Shown here: positions 51,039-60,413 of the stretch, piece after piece
Numbering within the stretch: position 1 is the stretch's first letter
How the letters are laid out: every line of letters begins with the position of its first letter
DNA from: CAIMUS01 sp046347625
GTDB lineage: Bacteria; Pseudomonadota; Gammaproteobacteria; Competibacterales; Competibacteraceae
NCBI GenBank assembly: GCA_046347625.1
Contig: JAXMFU010000001.1
Location: 558,001 to 622,000, forward strand
DNA: 64,000 nt
Direction of reading: 5' to 3'
Made by a program: the position numbers and the translations under genes
Notes under the pieces: model-generated
Databases searched by the model: none
What the model saw: only the letters and a program-made list of their open reading frames with translations
What the model was told of the DNA's origin: nothing

Positions 51039-53939
51039 CTAAGAATCCTGGGTCACTCGAGCCCCGGCCACGGCGACGGCGGATTCGACCGTCAGCATGG
51101 CGCGCACCTTCTTCGCCAGGCCGGCTTTACGATAAGGCTTGGGCAGCAATTCCACTCCATCCTGTACCTGGCCGTTATGGATCAGGGCATGCTCGGTATA
51201 ACCGGAGGTAAACAAGACCTTCATTTCCGGCCGGTTTTTCCGCACCTCGCGCGCCAGGTCCGCGCCACTCATTCCACCCGGCAGCACGACATCGGTAAAC
51301 AGCAAGTCCACGTCCGGTCGCTCCGCCAACAGCCGCAACGCCGTCCAGGCATCGGCGGCTTCCACCGTCTGATAGCCCAGACTGTGCAGCATATTGACCG
51401 CCAGCTTGCGCACCTGGGCATCATCCTCGACGACCATCAGGGTGGCCGTTTTGCTCTTCTGCATCGGCTCGGTTGGCTGCTCTTCCCGGAATGCCATGGT
51501 CTCCGTCTGCGCCTGGGGCAGGTACAGGCGAACGGTCGTACCCTGCCCTTCTTCGCTGTAAATGCTCACATGTCCCCCCGATTGTTTCATCAGCCCGTAT
51601 ACCATACTCAGGCCAAGGCCACTGCCCTTGCCCACCGGCTTGGTGGTGAAGAACGGTTCGAAGGCATGTTCCACCACCGTTCGGGACATTCCAAGCCCAT
51701 TGTCACTGACGACCAGCATCACATAAAGTCCCGGCTTGACATCTTCATGGGTGGTGGCGTAGTCGGCATCGAGCCAGGTATTGGCGGTTTCAATACCGAG
51801 GACCCCGCCATCAGGCATGGCATCCCGGGCATTCAGGGCCAGATTGAGCAGGGCATTTTCGAACTGCCCGGCATCCACCAATGCCAACCAGAGATCGTTG
51901 GCCAGATCGGTCCGAATCTGAATGGTTTCCCCCAGGGTGCGCTGGAGCAAATCCAGCATACCCTTGACCAGCTTATTGAGATCGATGGGCTGGGCCTGTA
52001 GGGGTTGCTGGCGGGAATAGGCCAGCAGCCGCTGGGTCAGGGTAGCACCACGTTCCGCCGCCGCCACGGCCCGTTGTACTAGATCCTGCAAGGGTCGATT
52101 GCCCGCCAGATGCTCGTTCAGTAATTCAAGATTGCCCAGTACGATGGCCAACAGATTGTTGAAGTCATGAGCGACACCGCCGGTCAGATGGCCGATGGTT
52201 TCCATTTTCTGGACCTGGCGCAGGCGCGCTTCGGTGGCCCGCCGCTGGGTAATATCGCGGGCGATCACCACGACCGCCGGTTTGCTGCCGGGCGGCACTT
52301 CGAGTGGCGCGGTTCGGGACTCGAACCAGCGCCGACCGGTGGCAAACGCCAGTTCGTACTCGGCGACCTGGATCTGGCGGGTTGCCAGCGCCCGCCGGAT
52401 GATGGCCAGAAAGTAGTCGGCCATCGCCGGCGGATGGACTTCACTCAGAAGTTTACCCTTGAGCGCGGCGGTAGTGCTCCGGCGGAGACGATCCTGCCCC
52501 GTCAGGACCTCGATATAACGGCCATCTTCATCTATTTCGCACAACAAATCCGGCACGGCATTGCCGATAGCGCGCATGCGGGCTTCGCTGTCCCGCAAGG
52601 CTTCTTCGGCCTGTTTGCGCTCGGCGATTTCCTGAGTCAGGATCATATTCGCCTGTTCCAGTTCCGCCGTTCGCTGCGCGACCCGTTGCTCCAACAAGGC
52701 ATTGGCCTCGCGCAAGGCCGCCTGCGCCTGCTGCATGGAGGCCCGCATGCTATTGAAGCTGCGGATAAGATCGCCCAGTTCATCGGTCCGATCGACGGGG
52801 ATATCGGCTGTCAGCCGGCCTGCAGCCAGTTCCCTGGCGGCCAGGGAGAGCGCAGCCAGAGGCTGGGCCAGTGCCCTGGCATTGCGATGGGAGACGGCAC
52901 GGGCGACGACCAGCATGATGACTATCAGTAGCACCAGCAACCAGACAGTGAGCGCACTCGTGGTTCCAGCCGCCGCGGCACTCTGATCCATCGCCTGGTT
53001 GGCCTCCTTGGCAATAGCAGCCGCCAGGTCGATTGCCCGGCCGGCCAACGGAGCGGCCTCTTGTTCCATCCAATAGCGGGCCCTGTTCCAGGTAGCGGCG
53101 CTACGTTCCTGGATAAGCTTATCGGCCAGGGCGGCAAACGCCTGAAGATCGGCCTGCAACAGTTGTAAAAGATCACTCTGTTCGGTCGTCAGCAGCGCCC
53201 GCTGTTGGTCGATGGCATCGACGGCGCTGCGAGTTGCCTGCCAACTGTCCCAGAAGTGTGCGACATAATCCAGACCATCGCCTCCGCCCAGGACCTGCCG
53301 CAGTTGCAATTGCGCAAAGATAAACAGCCGTTGTAATTGCGCGAAATGGACCAGGAGTTCGCGGCGTTCCTGGCCGTCCGCATGGTCCTTTTCCTGCTCC
53401 AGCAGCGCCATCAAGAGGTTATCGATCGCAGTGGCCAGCGGTTGCACATCGAATAGATAAGTCACTCTGGCCGGTTGATTACCAGGTGTGCGGGCGACAT
53501 CCTTGATCCACCACTGAGCTTCCTTCAAGTCGGCCAGCAGGGTCGAAAGCTCTGCGAAGCGAGCCTGTTCGCCGGGCTTTTGTAAAAATTCTCGTTGCGC
53601 TTTCAGGGCAGCCATCGCCGGCTCGATCTCTTCGTTCCAGGCGGTTTGCCAATCGCTCAGCAAATGTTGATCGCCGAGGTTGACCCAACTGCCGAGCGCG
53701 GCGATGGAGTGCTGCACACCGGCCAGCACCCGTAACGACGCTTGCGACAACGGTCCACTTTCATCGGCCAGTTGGATTACCTGGGCGCGTAGAATGAAGG
53801 TGGACGCCAGGGCGATACCCAGCATGCCCAGCCCGATCAAGGTAACCGCCAGATGCGATTTGAGGAATTGTCGGGCCAGCAGAGGTTGCTTGTGCCAGGG
53901 GTCGAACAGGGAAGCCAGATCGAACCGGGAAAACCGCAT
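51039..53939 (-). CDS. Membrane hybrid histidine kinase (HAMP-PAS-HisKA-HATPase-REC)
   Basis: A 966-residue sensor. First membrane helix at about 31-50 (AVTLIGLGMLGIALASTFIL), a long helical periplasmic domain, second helix at about 325-345 (VWLLVLLIVIMLVVA), HAMP, a coiled coil, PAS (ALRDSEARMRAIGNAVPDLLCEID), HisKA with the H-box GGVAHDFNNLL, HATPase with N-box LNLALNARDAMP, SDNGLGM and GKGSGLGLSMVYGL, and a C-terminal receiver with phospho-acceptor Asp in LLFTDVVLPG. The downstream DNA-binding partner is not in the operon; a soluble receiver is encoded two genes upstream. The ligand is unknown. Confidence 0.94.
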   Translation of the reverse strand: MRFSRFDLASLFDPWHKQPLLARQFLKSHLAVTLIGLGMLGIALASTFILRAQVIQLADESGPLSQASLRVLAGVQHSIAALGSWVNLGDQHLLSDWQTAWNEEIEPAMAALKAQREFLQKPGEQARFAELSTLLADLKEAQWWIKDVARTPGNQPARVTYLFDVQPLATAIDNLLMALLEQEKDHADGQERRELLVHFAQLQRLFIFAQLQLRQVLGGGDGLDYVAHFWDSWQATRSAVDAIDQQRALLTTEQSDLLQLLQADLQAFAALADKLIQERSAATWNRARYWMEQEAAPLAGRAIDLAAAIAKEANQAMDQSAAAAGTTSALTVWLLVLLIVIMLVVARAVSHRNARALAQPLAALSLAARELAAGRLTADIPVDRTDELGDLIRSFNSMRASMQQAQAALREANALLEQRVAQRTAELEQANMILTQEIAERKQAEEALRDSEARMRAIGNAVPDLLCEIDEDGRYIEVLTGQDRLRRSTTAALKGKLLSEVHPPAMADYFLAIIRRALATRQIQVAEYELAFATGRRWFESRTAPLEVPPGSKPAVVVIARDITQRRATEARLRQVQKMETIGHLTGGVAHDFNNLLAIVLGNLELLNEHLAGNRPLQDLVQRAVAAAERGATLTQRLLAYSRQQPLQAQPIDLNKLVKGMLDLLQRTLGETIQIRTDLANDLWLALVDAGQFENALLNLALNARDAMPDGGVLGIETANTWLDADYATTHEDVKPGLYVMLVVSDNGLGMSRTVVEHAFEPFFTTKPVGKGSGLGLSMVYGLMKQSGGHVSIYSEEGQGTTVRLYLPQAQTETMAFREEQPTEPMQKSKTATLMVVEDDAQVRKLAVNMLHSLGYQTVEAADAWTALRLLAERPDVDLLFTDVVLPGGMSGADLAREVRKNRPEMKVLFTSGYTEHALIHNGQVQDGVELLPKPYRKAGLAKKVRAMLTVESAVAVAGARVTQDS

Positions 53940-53944
53940 GGGAC

Positions 53945-54946
53945 TCAGTTCCGAATGGCCGGGGCACCGTGAGCCGCCGTCTGCCGGGCGAGTTGGACCA
54001 ATTGCGCCTGCAACAGCCCCACCCGCCGATAGACATCGGTGGGAAATTTTCGACCCGGATAGAAGACCTCGCGAGGGGGTTTGGCAATCCCCAGTTGCTG
54101 CCGCAGGAACTCCAATTGCCCCACCACCAGGGAGGCGATCAGGAAGACATCGCCTGGCAAAATCGGGGCGGTATCGAGCGCCTGGGTCTCCACGATCGGC
54201 GCCGGCAGCCCGAGGTTGTGCAGCACCTCCCCCAAAGATTGCAGACAGGTGATCAACTTCAACAAACTATCGATCGGTTGCTTACCCGGCTCGAAGGGTG
54301 GCTCTTCCGGCAGCCGGATGGCATCGGGATAGCGGGCCAGCACCTGAGTGGCATAGGCCACCGCCAAGGTAACCTGCTTATAGTTATCGCTGGGCGAAAA
54401 ATACCGCTCGAGCACCAGGTTCAACTGGCGATTGAGTCCGAACAGCAGGACAAAGGCTTCGTTGGCCGAGCCCGTCGCCGGGACCTCGCCGGCACCGGCG
54501 GAGGGTGGAGGCGCCAAGGCAAAATTCGCCTGGATTTGCGGATCCGTGAGCACATCCTTGAAGATCCGATAGGCTTCCCGCACCAGCGGCAGGGCATCAC
54601 TCAATTCAATCGGGGTCGGCGGCGGCGGCAGGGGCTTCTCCACCACCCGCATGAATTCGAACGCCAGCCGGTTGGTCCGTTGCAGTAAAGCCAGGGACTG
54701 AAAATAAACGTCATAAGGCGTGGCGTTGCGCAGGCTGATATCCAGCGGCGGTGGTCGGGTTTCTCCCATGATGAATCGCAGTCGCTCCAGGTCCTGACGG
54801 AACGCCGTCAGACAGGGGAACAGTTCCTTGCAGGCAGGAACCGACACCGCCATGGGATTGTCCATCTGCTCGGTCGGTTCACTCCAGGCGGTATTTGCCA
54901 GGGCAACCCCCAGCACCAGGCCGATTAGCCACTGGTAGCACAACAC
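53945..54946 (-). CDS. Periplasmic protein of unknown function between kinase and response regulator
   Basis: A 333-residue protein with a signal peptide (WLIGLVLGVALANTAWSE) and a mainly helical mature part with proline-rich joints (RPPPLDISLRNATPYDVYFQ, EKPLPPPPTPIELSDALP, PPREVFYPGRKFPTDVYRRV). It lies five bases before the kinase start and 12 after the response regulator stop, so all three are one operon. It may present a signal to the kinase's large periplasmic domain. I do not recognise a family. Confidence 0.8.
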   Translation of the reverse strand: MLCYQWLIGLVLGVALANTAWSEPTEQMDNPMAVSVPACKELFPCLTAFRQDLERLRFIMGETRPPPLDISLRNATPYDVYFQSLALLQRTNRLAFEFMRVVEKPLPPPPTPIELSDALPLVREAYRIFKDVLTDPQIQANFALAPPPSAGAGEVPATGSANEAFVLLFGLNRQLNLVLERYFSPSDNYKQVTLAVAYATQVLARYPDAIRLPEEPPFEPGKQPIDSLLKLITCLQSLGEVLHNLGLPAPIVETQALDTAPILPGDVFLIASLVVGQLEFLRQQLGIAKPPREVFYPGRKFPTDVYRRVGLLQAQLVQLARQTAAHGAPAIRN

Positions 54947-54958
54947 GGTAGGATTTCC

Positions 54959-55339
54959 TCAGCCGGCCTTGGTACCGCCGAGAACCTCGCGCAGCTTGGC
55001 GAGACGGATCGGTTTGGTGAGCATGATGACCGAGCGCAAGCCCTTGAATTCGGCCAGCCGCCTGGCATCCGTCGCATAATCCGGGCTGTAGCCGGTTATA
55101 ATGATCAGGTTGGCGGCATAATGCTGCTGTAGCAGCCAAAGGACGATTTCGTTGCCGTCCATGCCCGGCATGACCATATCCAGCACCACCGTAGTCGGCT
55201 GCAGTTCGTGGTAGGCGGCCTGAAACGCCTTACCGTTGATGGTAACCCGGACCTCATAGCCCAGATCGGTGGCCACCTTGCGGACGAATTCACCAAATTC
55301 CGGCTCGTCGTCGACAACCAGCAGACGGTTATCGGTCAT
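54959..55339 (-). CDS. Single-domain response regulator
   Basis: A 126-residue receiver without an output domain: acidic pocket VVDDEPEF, phospho-acceptor Asp in VVLDMVMPGMDG, Thr in IIITGYS and Lys in MLTKPIRL. Probably a phosphorelay intermediate or a sink for the hybrid kinase in the same operon. The 360 bases upstream (55340-55702), before the serine palmitoyltransferase stop, hold no convincing gene and should include the operon promoter. Confidence 0.93.
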   Translation of the reverse strand: MTDNRLLVVDDEPEFGEFVRKVATDLGYEVRVTINGKAFQAAYHELQPTTVVLDMVMPGMDGNEIVLWLLQQHYAANLIIITGYSPDYATDARRLAEFKGLRSVIMLTKPIRLAKLREVLGGTKAG

Positions 55340-55702
55340 GATAATGTGCTCCTTCCAATCTTACAGATGATAAATAGTACCTGATGTGCAACTTCTCAGT
55401 TCGACTTTGGACCGACATTGAACCTGCGCTTCTTCCAGCGCCGATGCGATAGCCGTTTTGAGGCGATAAGTGACGTGGTAGGGTGGTTCAATCGAGGATT
55501 TTAAAATAGAGTGGCGTGGTCTGCATTGTGCCAAGCAAAGTGTTGTGCCACTCGATAACGGTCCAGACAGGGGGACAATGATGATGACCAGAGTCACAGT
55601 CGTTTCCGCGGATGCATGAGAATATCCAGAAACGAGTGCTAAACCGGTATCGGCCAATCTCTCAGCTACATCGGGGAAGTGGCAGAGACTGTCTCCATCC
55701 GT
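55340..55702. other. Gene-free gap between signalling operon and sphingolipid genes
   Basis: No frame here has recognisable content. It probably contains the 3' end of the serine palmitoyltransferase transcript and the promoter of the response regulator operon; I see no clear terminator. Confidence 0.5.
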
Positions 55703-56905
55703 TCAGCAGGTCTCCTGAGCGATCAGGACGCTATCCCGCAGGGCGGTAAAACCCGCCAGGACGGTATCGATCTGAGCCGAAGTATGCGCCGCGCTGACGC
55801 TGCACCGCAACAAACAGGCCCCTTTGGGTGCCCCCGGCGGCAGCACCAGGTTGACATAGACCCCTCGTTCCAGCAGATAGTGCCAGCAAGCCAGCACCTG
55901 CTCCTTGGATTGCATAATCACGGCCACTACCGGGCTGGGTTCCGGCCCTACGCTGTATCCCAGCGCTTGCAGACCGTGATACAAATGCCGGGCGTTGCTC
56001 CACAAATGGTCCTGGAGTCCGGGATGGGTAGCCAGAATCTGTAGCGCCGCCCGGGTGGAGGCAATGACGGCGGGCGAAGGCGAAGCCGTGAAAATATAGG
56101 GACGGATGGCATAACGAATCAGTTCCAACTCGGCCAGCGGGCTGACACAGAAGCCGCCAATGCCGCCCAGACTCTTGCTGAAAGTGCCGACAATGAAATC
56201 CACCCGATCTTCCACGCCGGCTTCCTCGGTCAAGCCCCGACCACGCCGCCCCAGCACTCCCAGGGAATGCGCCTCATCCACCAATAGATAAGCGCCATAG
56301 CGCTCCTTGACGGCGGCAATCTCCGCCAGGGGGGCGCGATCGCCCAGCATGCTGTAAATCCCTTCCACCAGAATCAGGGTATTGCCGGCCCGCTCGCCCA
56401 GCCGTCGCAGGCGTTTCTCCAAGTCGTCGATATCGTTATGTCGGAACCGAATCATCTCGGCATCGCTCATGCGGCAGCCATCATAAATACTGGCATGGCA
56501 GTCCGCATCCAGCAAAATGACGTCCCCCCGCCCCGTCAATGTCGACAGCATGCCCAGGTTGGCCAGATAGCCGGTGGAGAACACGATGGCATGGGGATAG
56601 CCGTAGAAATCGGCCAGTTCCCGTTCCAGCGCCAGATGGCCGGTATAGGTGCCGTTCGCCATCCGTGAGCCGGTGGTGCCCGTGCCCTGGGTTTTGACGG
56701 CGGTGCATGCCGCCTCGATACAATCCGGATCGAAGGTAAGGCCCAGATAATTGTTAGTGCCCACCAGAATTACCGGGTGACCATCGACCACCCCTTCGGT
56801 CGGAGAACAGATTTGTTCGATCACCACCCCGAAGGGATTGATACCGCTGGCGAGCAGCTCCGCCCGATGAGTGGCAAGCGTCTGGAACTTATCGAAGATA
56901 GTCAT
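55703..56905 (-). CDS. spt: Serine palmitoyltransferase (alpha-oxoamine synthase family)
   Basis: A 400-residue PLP enzyme with family order GTNNYLGLTFDP, GTGTTGSRMANGTYTGHLALERELA, the stacking-histidine segment DADCHASIYDG, LVDEAHSLGVLG and the Schiff-base lysine in GTFSKSLGGIGGF. Alpha-oxoamine synthases include 8-amino-7-oxononanoate synthase and KBL; the neighbours (dedicated ACP overlapping its start by ATGA, NAD-dependent reductase, acyl-AMP ligase) match bacterial serine palmitoyltransferase, which condenses serine with an acyl thioester to 3-ketosphinganine. It ends the operon. Confidence 0.88.
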   Translation of the reverse strand: MTIFDKFQTLATHRAELLASGINPFGVVIEQICSPTEGVVDGHPVILVGTNNYLGLTFDPDCIEAACTAVKTQGTGTTGSRMANGTYTGHLALERELADFYGYPHAIVFSTGYLANLGMLSTLTGRGDVILLDADCHASIYDGCRMSDAEMIRFRHNDIDDLEKRLRRLGERAGNTLILVEGIYSMLGDRAPLAEIAAVKERYGAYLLVDEAHSLGVLGRRGRGLTEEAGVEDRVDFIVGTFSKSLGGIGGFCVSPLAELELIRYAIRPYIFTASPSPAVIASTRAALQILATHPGLQDHLWSNARHLYHGLQALGYSVGPEPSPVVAVIMQSKEQVLACWHYLLERGVYVNLVLPPGAPKGACLLRCSVSAAHTSAQIDTVLAGFTALRDSVLIAQETC

Positions 56906-57153
56906 TGTGGCCGGTCGATAATAGCGATAAGTTGCACAACCAAATCCTTGATAGTGCGTACCTCGGGCATGATATTGAGAGGGATGGAAACATCGAACCG
57001 ATCTTCGATTTGCAACAGGAGTTCCATCACCTGCACCGAATCCAGTCCCAGATCGGTCACGAGTTCAGTGTCTTCGCTTAAGCTCTGATCCTCTTTCGCA
57101 AACGGCTGTAATACCTCGTAGATGTCCTTGAGGATACTATCATAGCTTGGCAT
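56902..57153 (-). CDS. Acyl carrier protein of the sphingolipid cluster
   Basis: An 83-residue ACP from the ATG at 57153; a longer start at 57198 would add a hydrophobic stretch unlike ACPs. The phosphopantetheine site is Ser in LGLDSVQVMELL, with the usual acidic helix II (QIEDRFDVSIP). In Caulobacter an ACP next to spt delivers the acyl chain to serine palmitoyltransferase. The stop overlaps the spt start, so the two proteins are made in coupled fashion. Confidence 0.92.
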   Translation of the reverse strand: MPSYDSILKDIYEVLQPFAKEDQSLSEDTELVTDLGLDSVQVMELLLQIEDRFDVSIPLNIMPEVRTIKDLVVQLIAIIDRPQ

Positions 57154-57208
57154 GGAGAATACCCCGGTAACGCAGAATAAAATAGCAGAATCAGCCAAGT
57201 TCAGGAAA

Positions 57209-58180
57209 TCACCTGCTCCTTTTTCCCTCTCCCCAGCCGAGTGTACGCCGTAATCCCTCGGCCAATTCCACCTGGGGCATCCAGCCCAAGGCGCGGCTTA
57301 TTGCTACATTATCACAGACCCAGTCGGGATGTCTCAGTTCGCGCACTTTGCCCGGCGTCAGCATGGGCGCGGAAACGCCCAACCGGGCGATAGATACGTT
57401 CAGGCCGGCCAGCAGCCGCAGCAGAGATACCGGGAGCGGCAGCCGCCGGATACGCCTGGTGCGTAGCGCCGCGGCGATAGCGACGACTTCATCCCAATCA
57501 TAGCCGCCGGCATGACCATCGTGCAGTTCGAAGATCCCGGATATCGGTTGCGGCTGCTGCAACCATTGCATTACCGCGGCTGCCAGATCGTCCACATAGA
57601 GTAATGAAAAACGGGCACCGGCGGGACCCAGTATCGGCGCAAAGCCACAGCCCATCCAGCGGAACAAAGGTAACAATTCTTTATCGCCGGGACCATAGAC
57701 GGCGGGAGGACGCAACGCGATCCAGGACATGCCTGCGGCTTCCGCCGCCAGAGCCTGTTCACCTTGCTGTTTGCTGGCCGCGTAAGGGGACAACCCAGGC
57801 TCACGTGCCGCCAGTGAGGACAATAACAGAAAACGTGGCCGCCGGGAGACAGCGGCCCGCGCCAGACGCGCGACACCGTCCACGTTGATACGATTGAACT
57901 GTGCCGGGGTAATACCGCGGACCGCCCCGGCGCAATGGATTACCGCGTAGGTATCGGCCACCAAGCGCTGCAAGCTGTCCTGATCTTGCAGCTCCCCACC
58001 GAGCCGCTGTACCTTCAGGCCGGCCAGGGAAGCGGTATTGGCGGTGGGTCTCACCAATACCCGCACCTGCCAGCCGGCATTACACAAGTGATATGCCAGC
58101 CTGCCACCGATAAAGCCGGTCGCTCCCGTCAGTGCGACGACCCCGCTCCTGGGGTCACCGGAGCCGGGATCAACCTGCAC
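57209..58180 (-). CDS. NAD(P)-dependent epimerase/dehydratase-like reductase (CerR-like)
   Basis: A 323-residue extended short-chain dehydrogenase: Rossmann motif LTGATGFIGGRLAYHL, a VIHCAGAVRG strand, catalytic Ser in LLLSSLAA and the YAASK tyrosine-lysine pair. In the Caulobacter ceramide cluster a protein of this type, CerR, reduces the 3-keto group after N-acylation. Position between the ligase (11-base overlap) and the ACP supports the same role; the sequence alone would allow other sugar- or steroid-type substrates. Confidence 0.87.
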   Translation of the reverse strand: MQVDPGSGDPRSGVVALTGATGFIGGRLAYHLCNAGWQVRVLVRPTANTASLAGLKVQRLGGELQDQDSLQRLVADTYAVIHCAGAVRGITPAQFNRINVDGVARLARAAVSRRPRFLLLSSLAAREPGLSPYAASKQQGEQALAAEAAGMSWIALRPPAVYGPGDKELLPLFRWMGCGFAPILGPAGARFSLLYVDDLAAAVMQWLQQPQPISGIFELHDGHAGGYDWDEVVAIAAALRTRRIRRLPLPVSLLRLLAGLNVSIARLGVSAPMLTPGKVRELRHPDWVCDNVAISRALGWMPQVELAEGLRRTLGWGEGKRSR

Positions 58181-59948
58181 GCAAGCTGAGCGCCCCGGCC
58201 GGCCGGAACCGTTGCTGGGCCACCGCCTCCCAGCGATGCGCGTCTATAAAGTTCTGCCGGGCCTTGGAGCGCGATAGTTTGCCGGAAGAGGTCCGCGGCA
58301 GGGTATGCAAGGGCACCAGTTCGATAAAGCAATCGATGCCAAGCTCTTCACGGATAAGACCTTGCAAGCGTGCCACCAGGTCGGCACGCTTGCCGGCATC
58401 GGTTTCCCGGCATTGCACCACCAGAACGGTCAGATCCGCACCATCCGGACCGGGCGCGGCGAACGCCAGGGCATCGCCCGGACGTACTTCCGGCTGCTGC
58501 TCGGCCAGATATTCCAGATCCTGCGGCCAGATATTACGTCCGTTGATAATCATCATATCCTTCTGCCGACCGGTCACGATCAGCCTTGCGCCGATCCGGT
58601 AACCGATGTCGCCGGTATTGAGCCAGCCATCCGCCGACAATACCCGGCGGGTTTCGCCGGGATCGTTGAAATAGCCCGACATAACGCTGGGGCTTTTGAC
58701 ATAGATAATACCGCTATGCCGTTCCGGCAGGGTTCGTCCCTGTTCATCTCGAATGACGACTTCGTAGTCCGGCAACGGGGCGCCACAGTTGACGAAACTG
58801 CTGACCCGACCGTCCTGAACAGTAGCCGGCTCGAGTGGAACGGCTCGCCGCCGGGCGGCCAGATAATCGCCATCCACATAATCGACCCCCAGCCCCTCGC
58901 CGAGCGGCGCAAAGCTGACCGCCAGCGAGCATTCGGCCATGCCGTAGCAGGCCAGGAACGCCCGGGCATCGAAACCGCTGGGTGCCAGCACCTGAGCGAA
59001 ACGCGCCAAGGTCTCGGGGCGGATCATCTCTGCGCCGACACCGGCCACCCGCCAGGCGCTGAGGTCGAATTTGGACACTTCCTCCGGCCGTAGGCGGCGG
59101 GCACAGAGTTCATAGCCAAAAGGCGGACTGAACGAGATGGTAGCCCGGTTCTGCGTCAGCAGCGCCAGCCATTGTCGGGGCCGCATGGCGAAGTCGCGGG
59201 TACTGAGGTAATCCATCGACAGTTGGGCGGCAACCGGTACCAGCAGGCAACCGACCAGGCCCATATCGTGGTAGAACGGCAGCCAGGACATTCCCCGATC
59301 GCCCGGCCTGATCTTGACCCCATGCTGGATAATCCCGGCCAGGTTGTTGAGCACAGCCTGCTGGGTGATCATCACTCCACGGGGAAACCGGGTACTGCCG
59401 GAAGTATATTGCAAATAAGCCACTTCCTGGGATTGTAACGGGGAGAGCGTCGTGGCCTGCTCCGGAAATGCCTCGCCGAAGGTCTCCGGGTCTCCCAGAA
59501 AACGCAAGCCCAGCCCGACAGCGGCTTCTTCGAGGAAAGGCACGAAACCACTCGGCGTTATGGCGACAGCCGCCTGGCAACTGACCAGCAAATCCCGCAA
59601 TTGCCTGACATAGGCTTTATGACTGCCCAGATTGATCGAAACCGGCAGCGGAACGGGTACCAGCCCGGCGTATTGGCAGGCGAAGAAGAAGCGCAGAAAA
59701 TCCGGGTGAGTTTCGGCGATCAACGCCACTCGCGAACCCCGCTCCAGATTCAGGCTCTGAAAACGACGCGCCAGTGCCTGTGCCTGTTCACGCAGTTGCG
59801 CGTAAGAAAGCACGGCATACAGCTCGCCTCTACCGGTGTAGAAGTTACAACCGGTATCACCTTCGGCTGCGTAATCGAGCGCTTCTGCCAAGGTGGCAAA
59901 ATCGGCGGCCCGTAACGGCAATTTGTTGTGACTTGGTGTCGCTACCAT
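58170..59948 (-). CDS. Fatty acyl-AMP/acyl-ACP ligase of the sphingolipid cluster
   Basis: A 592-residue adenylating enzyme (ANL superfamily, FAAL type): AMP-binding core motif YLQYTSGSTRFPRGV, FSPPFGYELCARR, a YGMAECSLAVSF motif and GWLNTGDIGYRIGARLIVTGRQKDMMI, then a C-terminal domain with RTSSGKLSRSK carrying the catalytic lysine. The insertion pattern resembles fatty acyl-AMP ligases that load ACPs. It probably charges the adjacent ACP with a fatty acid. The ATG at 59948 is used here; TTG 59954 is nearer to GGGGAG. Confidence 0.9.
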   Translation of the reverse strand: MVATPSHNKLPLRAADFATLAEALDYAAEGDTGCNFYTGRGELYAVLSYAQLREQAQALARRFQSLNLERGSRVALIAETHPDFLRFFFACQYAGLVPVPLPVSINLGSHKAYVRQLRDLLVSCQAAVAITPSGFVPFLEEAAVGLGLRFLGDPETFGEAFPEQATTLSPLQSQEVAYLQYTSGSTRFPRGVMITQQAVLNNLAGIIQHGVKIRPGDRGMSWLPFYHDMGLVGCLLVPVAAQLSMDYLSTRDFAMRPRQWLALLTQNRATISFSPPFGYELCARRLRPEEVSKFDLSAWRVAGVGAEMIRPETLARFAQVLAPSGFDARAFLACYGMAECSLAVSFAPLGEGLGVDYVDGDYLAARRRAVPLEPATVQDGRVSSFVNCGAPLPDYEVVIRDEQGRTLPERHSGIIYVKSPSVMSGYFNDPGETRRVLSADGWLNTGDIGYRIGARLIVTGRQKDMMIINGRNIWPQDLEYLAEQQPEVRPGDALAFAAPGPDGADLTVLVVQCRETDAGKRADLVARLQGLIREELGIDCFIELVPLHTLPRTSSGKLSRSKARQNFIDAHRWEAVAQQRFRPAGALSLRAG

Positions 59949-60413
59949 ACCCAACTGAAATTTCTCCCCAGCAATTTGTCCAAAACACAAAATCTTAACT
60001 TAACATGACCCTGCAAGCATTGCATAATCCTGTCAAGCTGTCCTTCTGCTCCAGGATCGCCTGAGTGACCGCTGCGTCAGTCGGGTTTACCCAGGCAGGC
60101 TGAGGTGGAGCAGGCCAATGGCCGCTTACAGCCCGTCACCGGCGGTGACTTAACACTACACCTACCAAGGTAGACAGAAAACAATGCATGCCCGGGCCAA
60201 TTGTTCAACTCCTCAACGGTTATCCCTGAACCCGCGCCCTTACCCAGTGGCGCCAACCTTGAACCGAACTTGCATCAGAATTACCATAAGTCCTATGATA
60301 AAATCAACACTACCACACGTAGTTGCTATGTTACCACTATAAGTTGCTAGGCGACAACATTAAATGACTCTTTTTTTACCGGTCCCAACCTGGTTTTTTA
60401 ATTGAGGAAAATA
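59949..60413. promoter_or_regulatory. Divergent control region between ligase operon and GNAT-fold gene
   Basis: A 465-bp gene-free stretch with both operon promoters. It holds two related short units ACGTAGTTGCTATGTTACC and TATAAGTTGCTAGGCGACA at 60315-60356, and an ACCGGCGGT stem near 60138. It is AT-rich toward the right. I could not pick reliable -35/-10 boxes. Confidence 0.5.

Noticed and set aside
55361..55657. 98-codon minus-strand frame upstream of the response regulator
   Set aside because: No family resemblance, no ribosome-binding site and low-complexity start; treated as gene-free.
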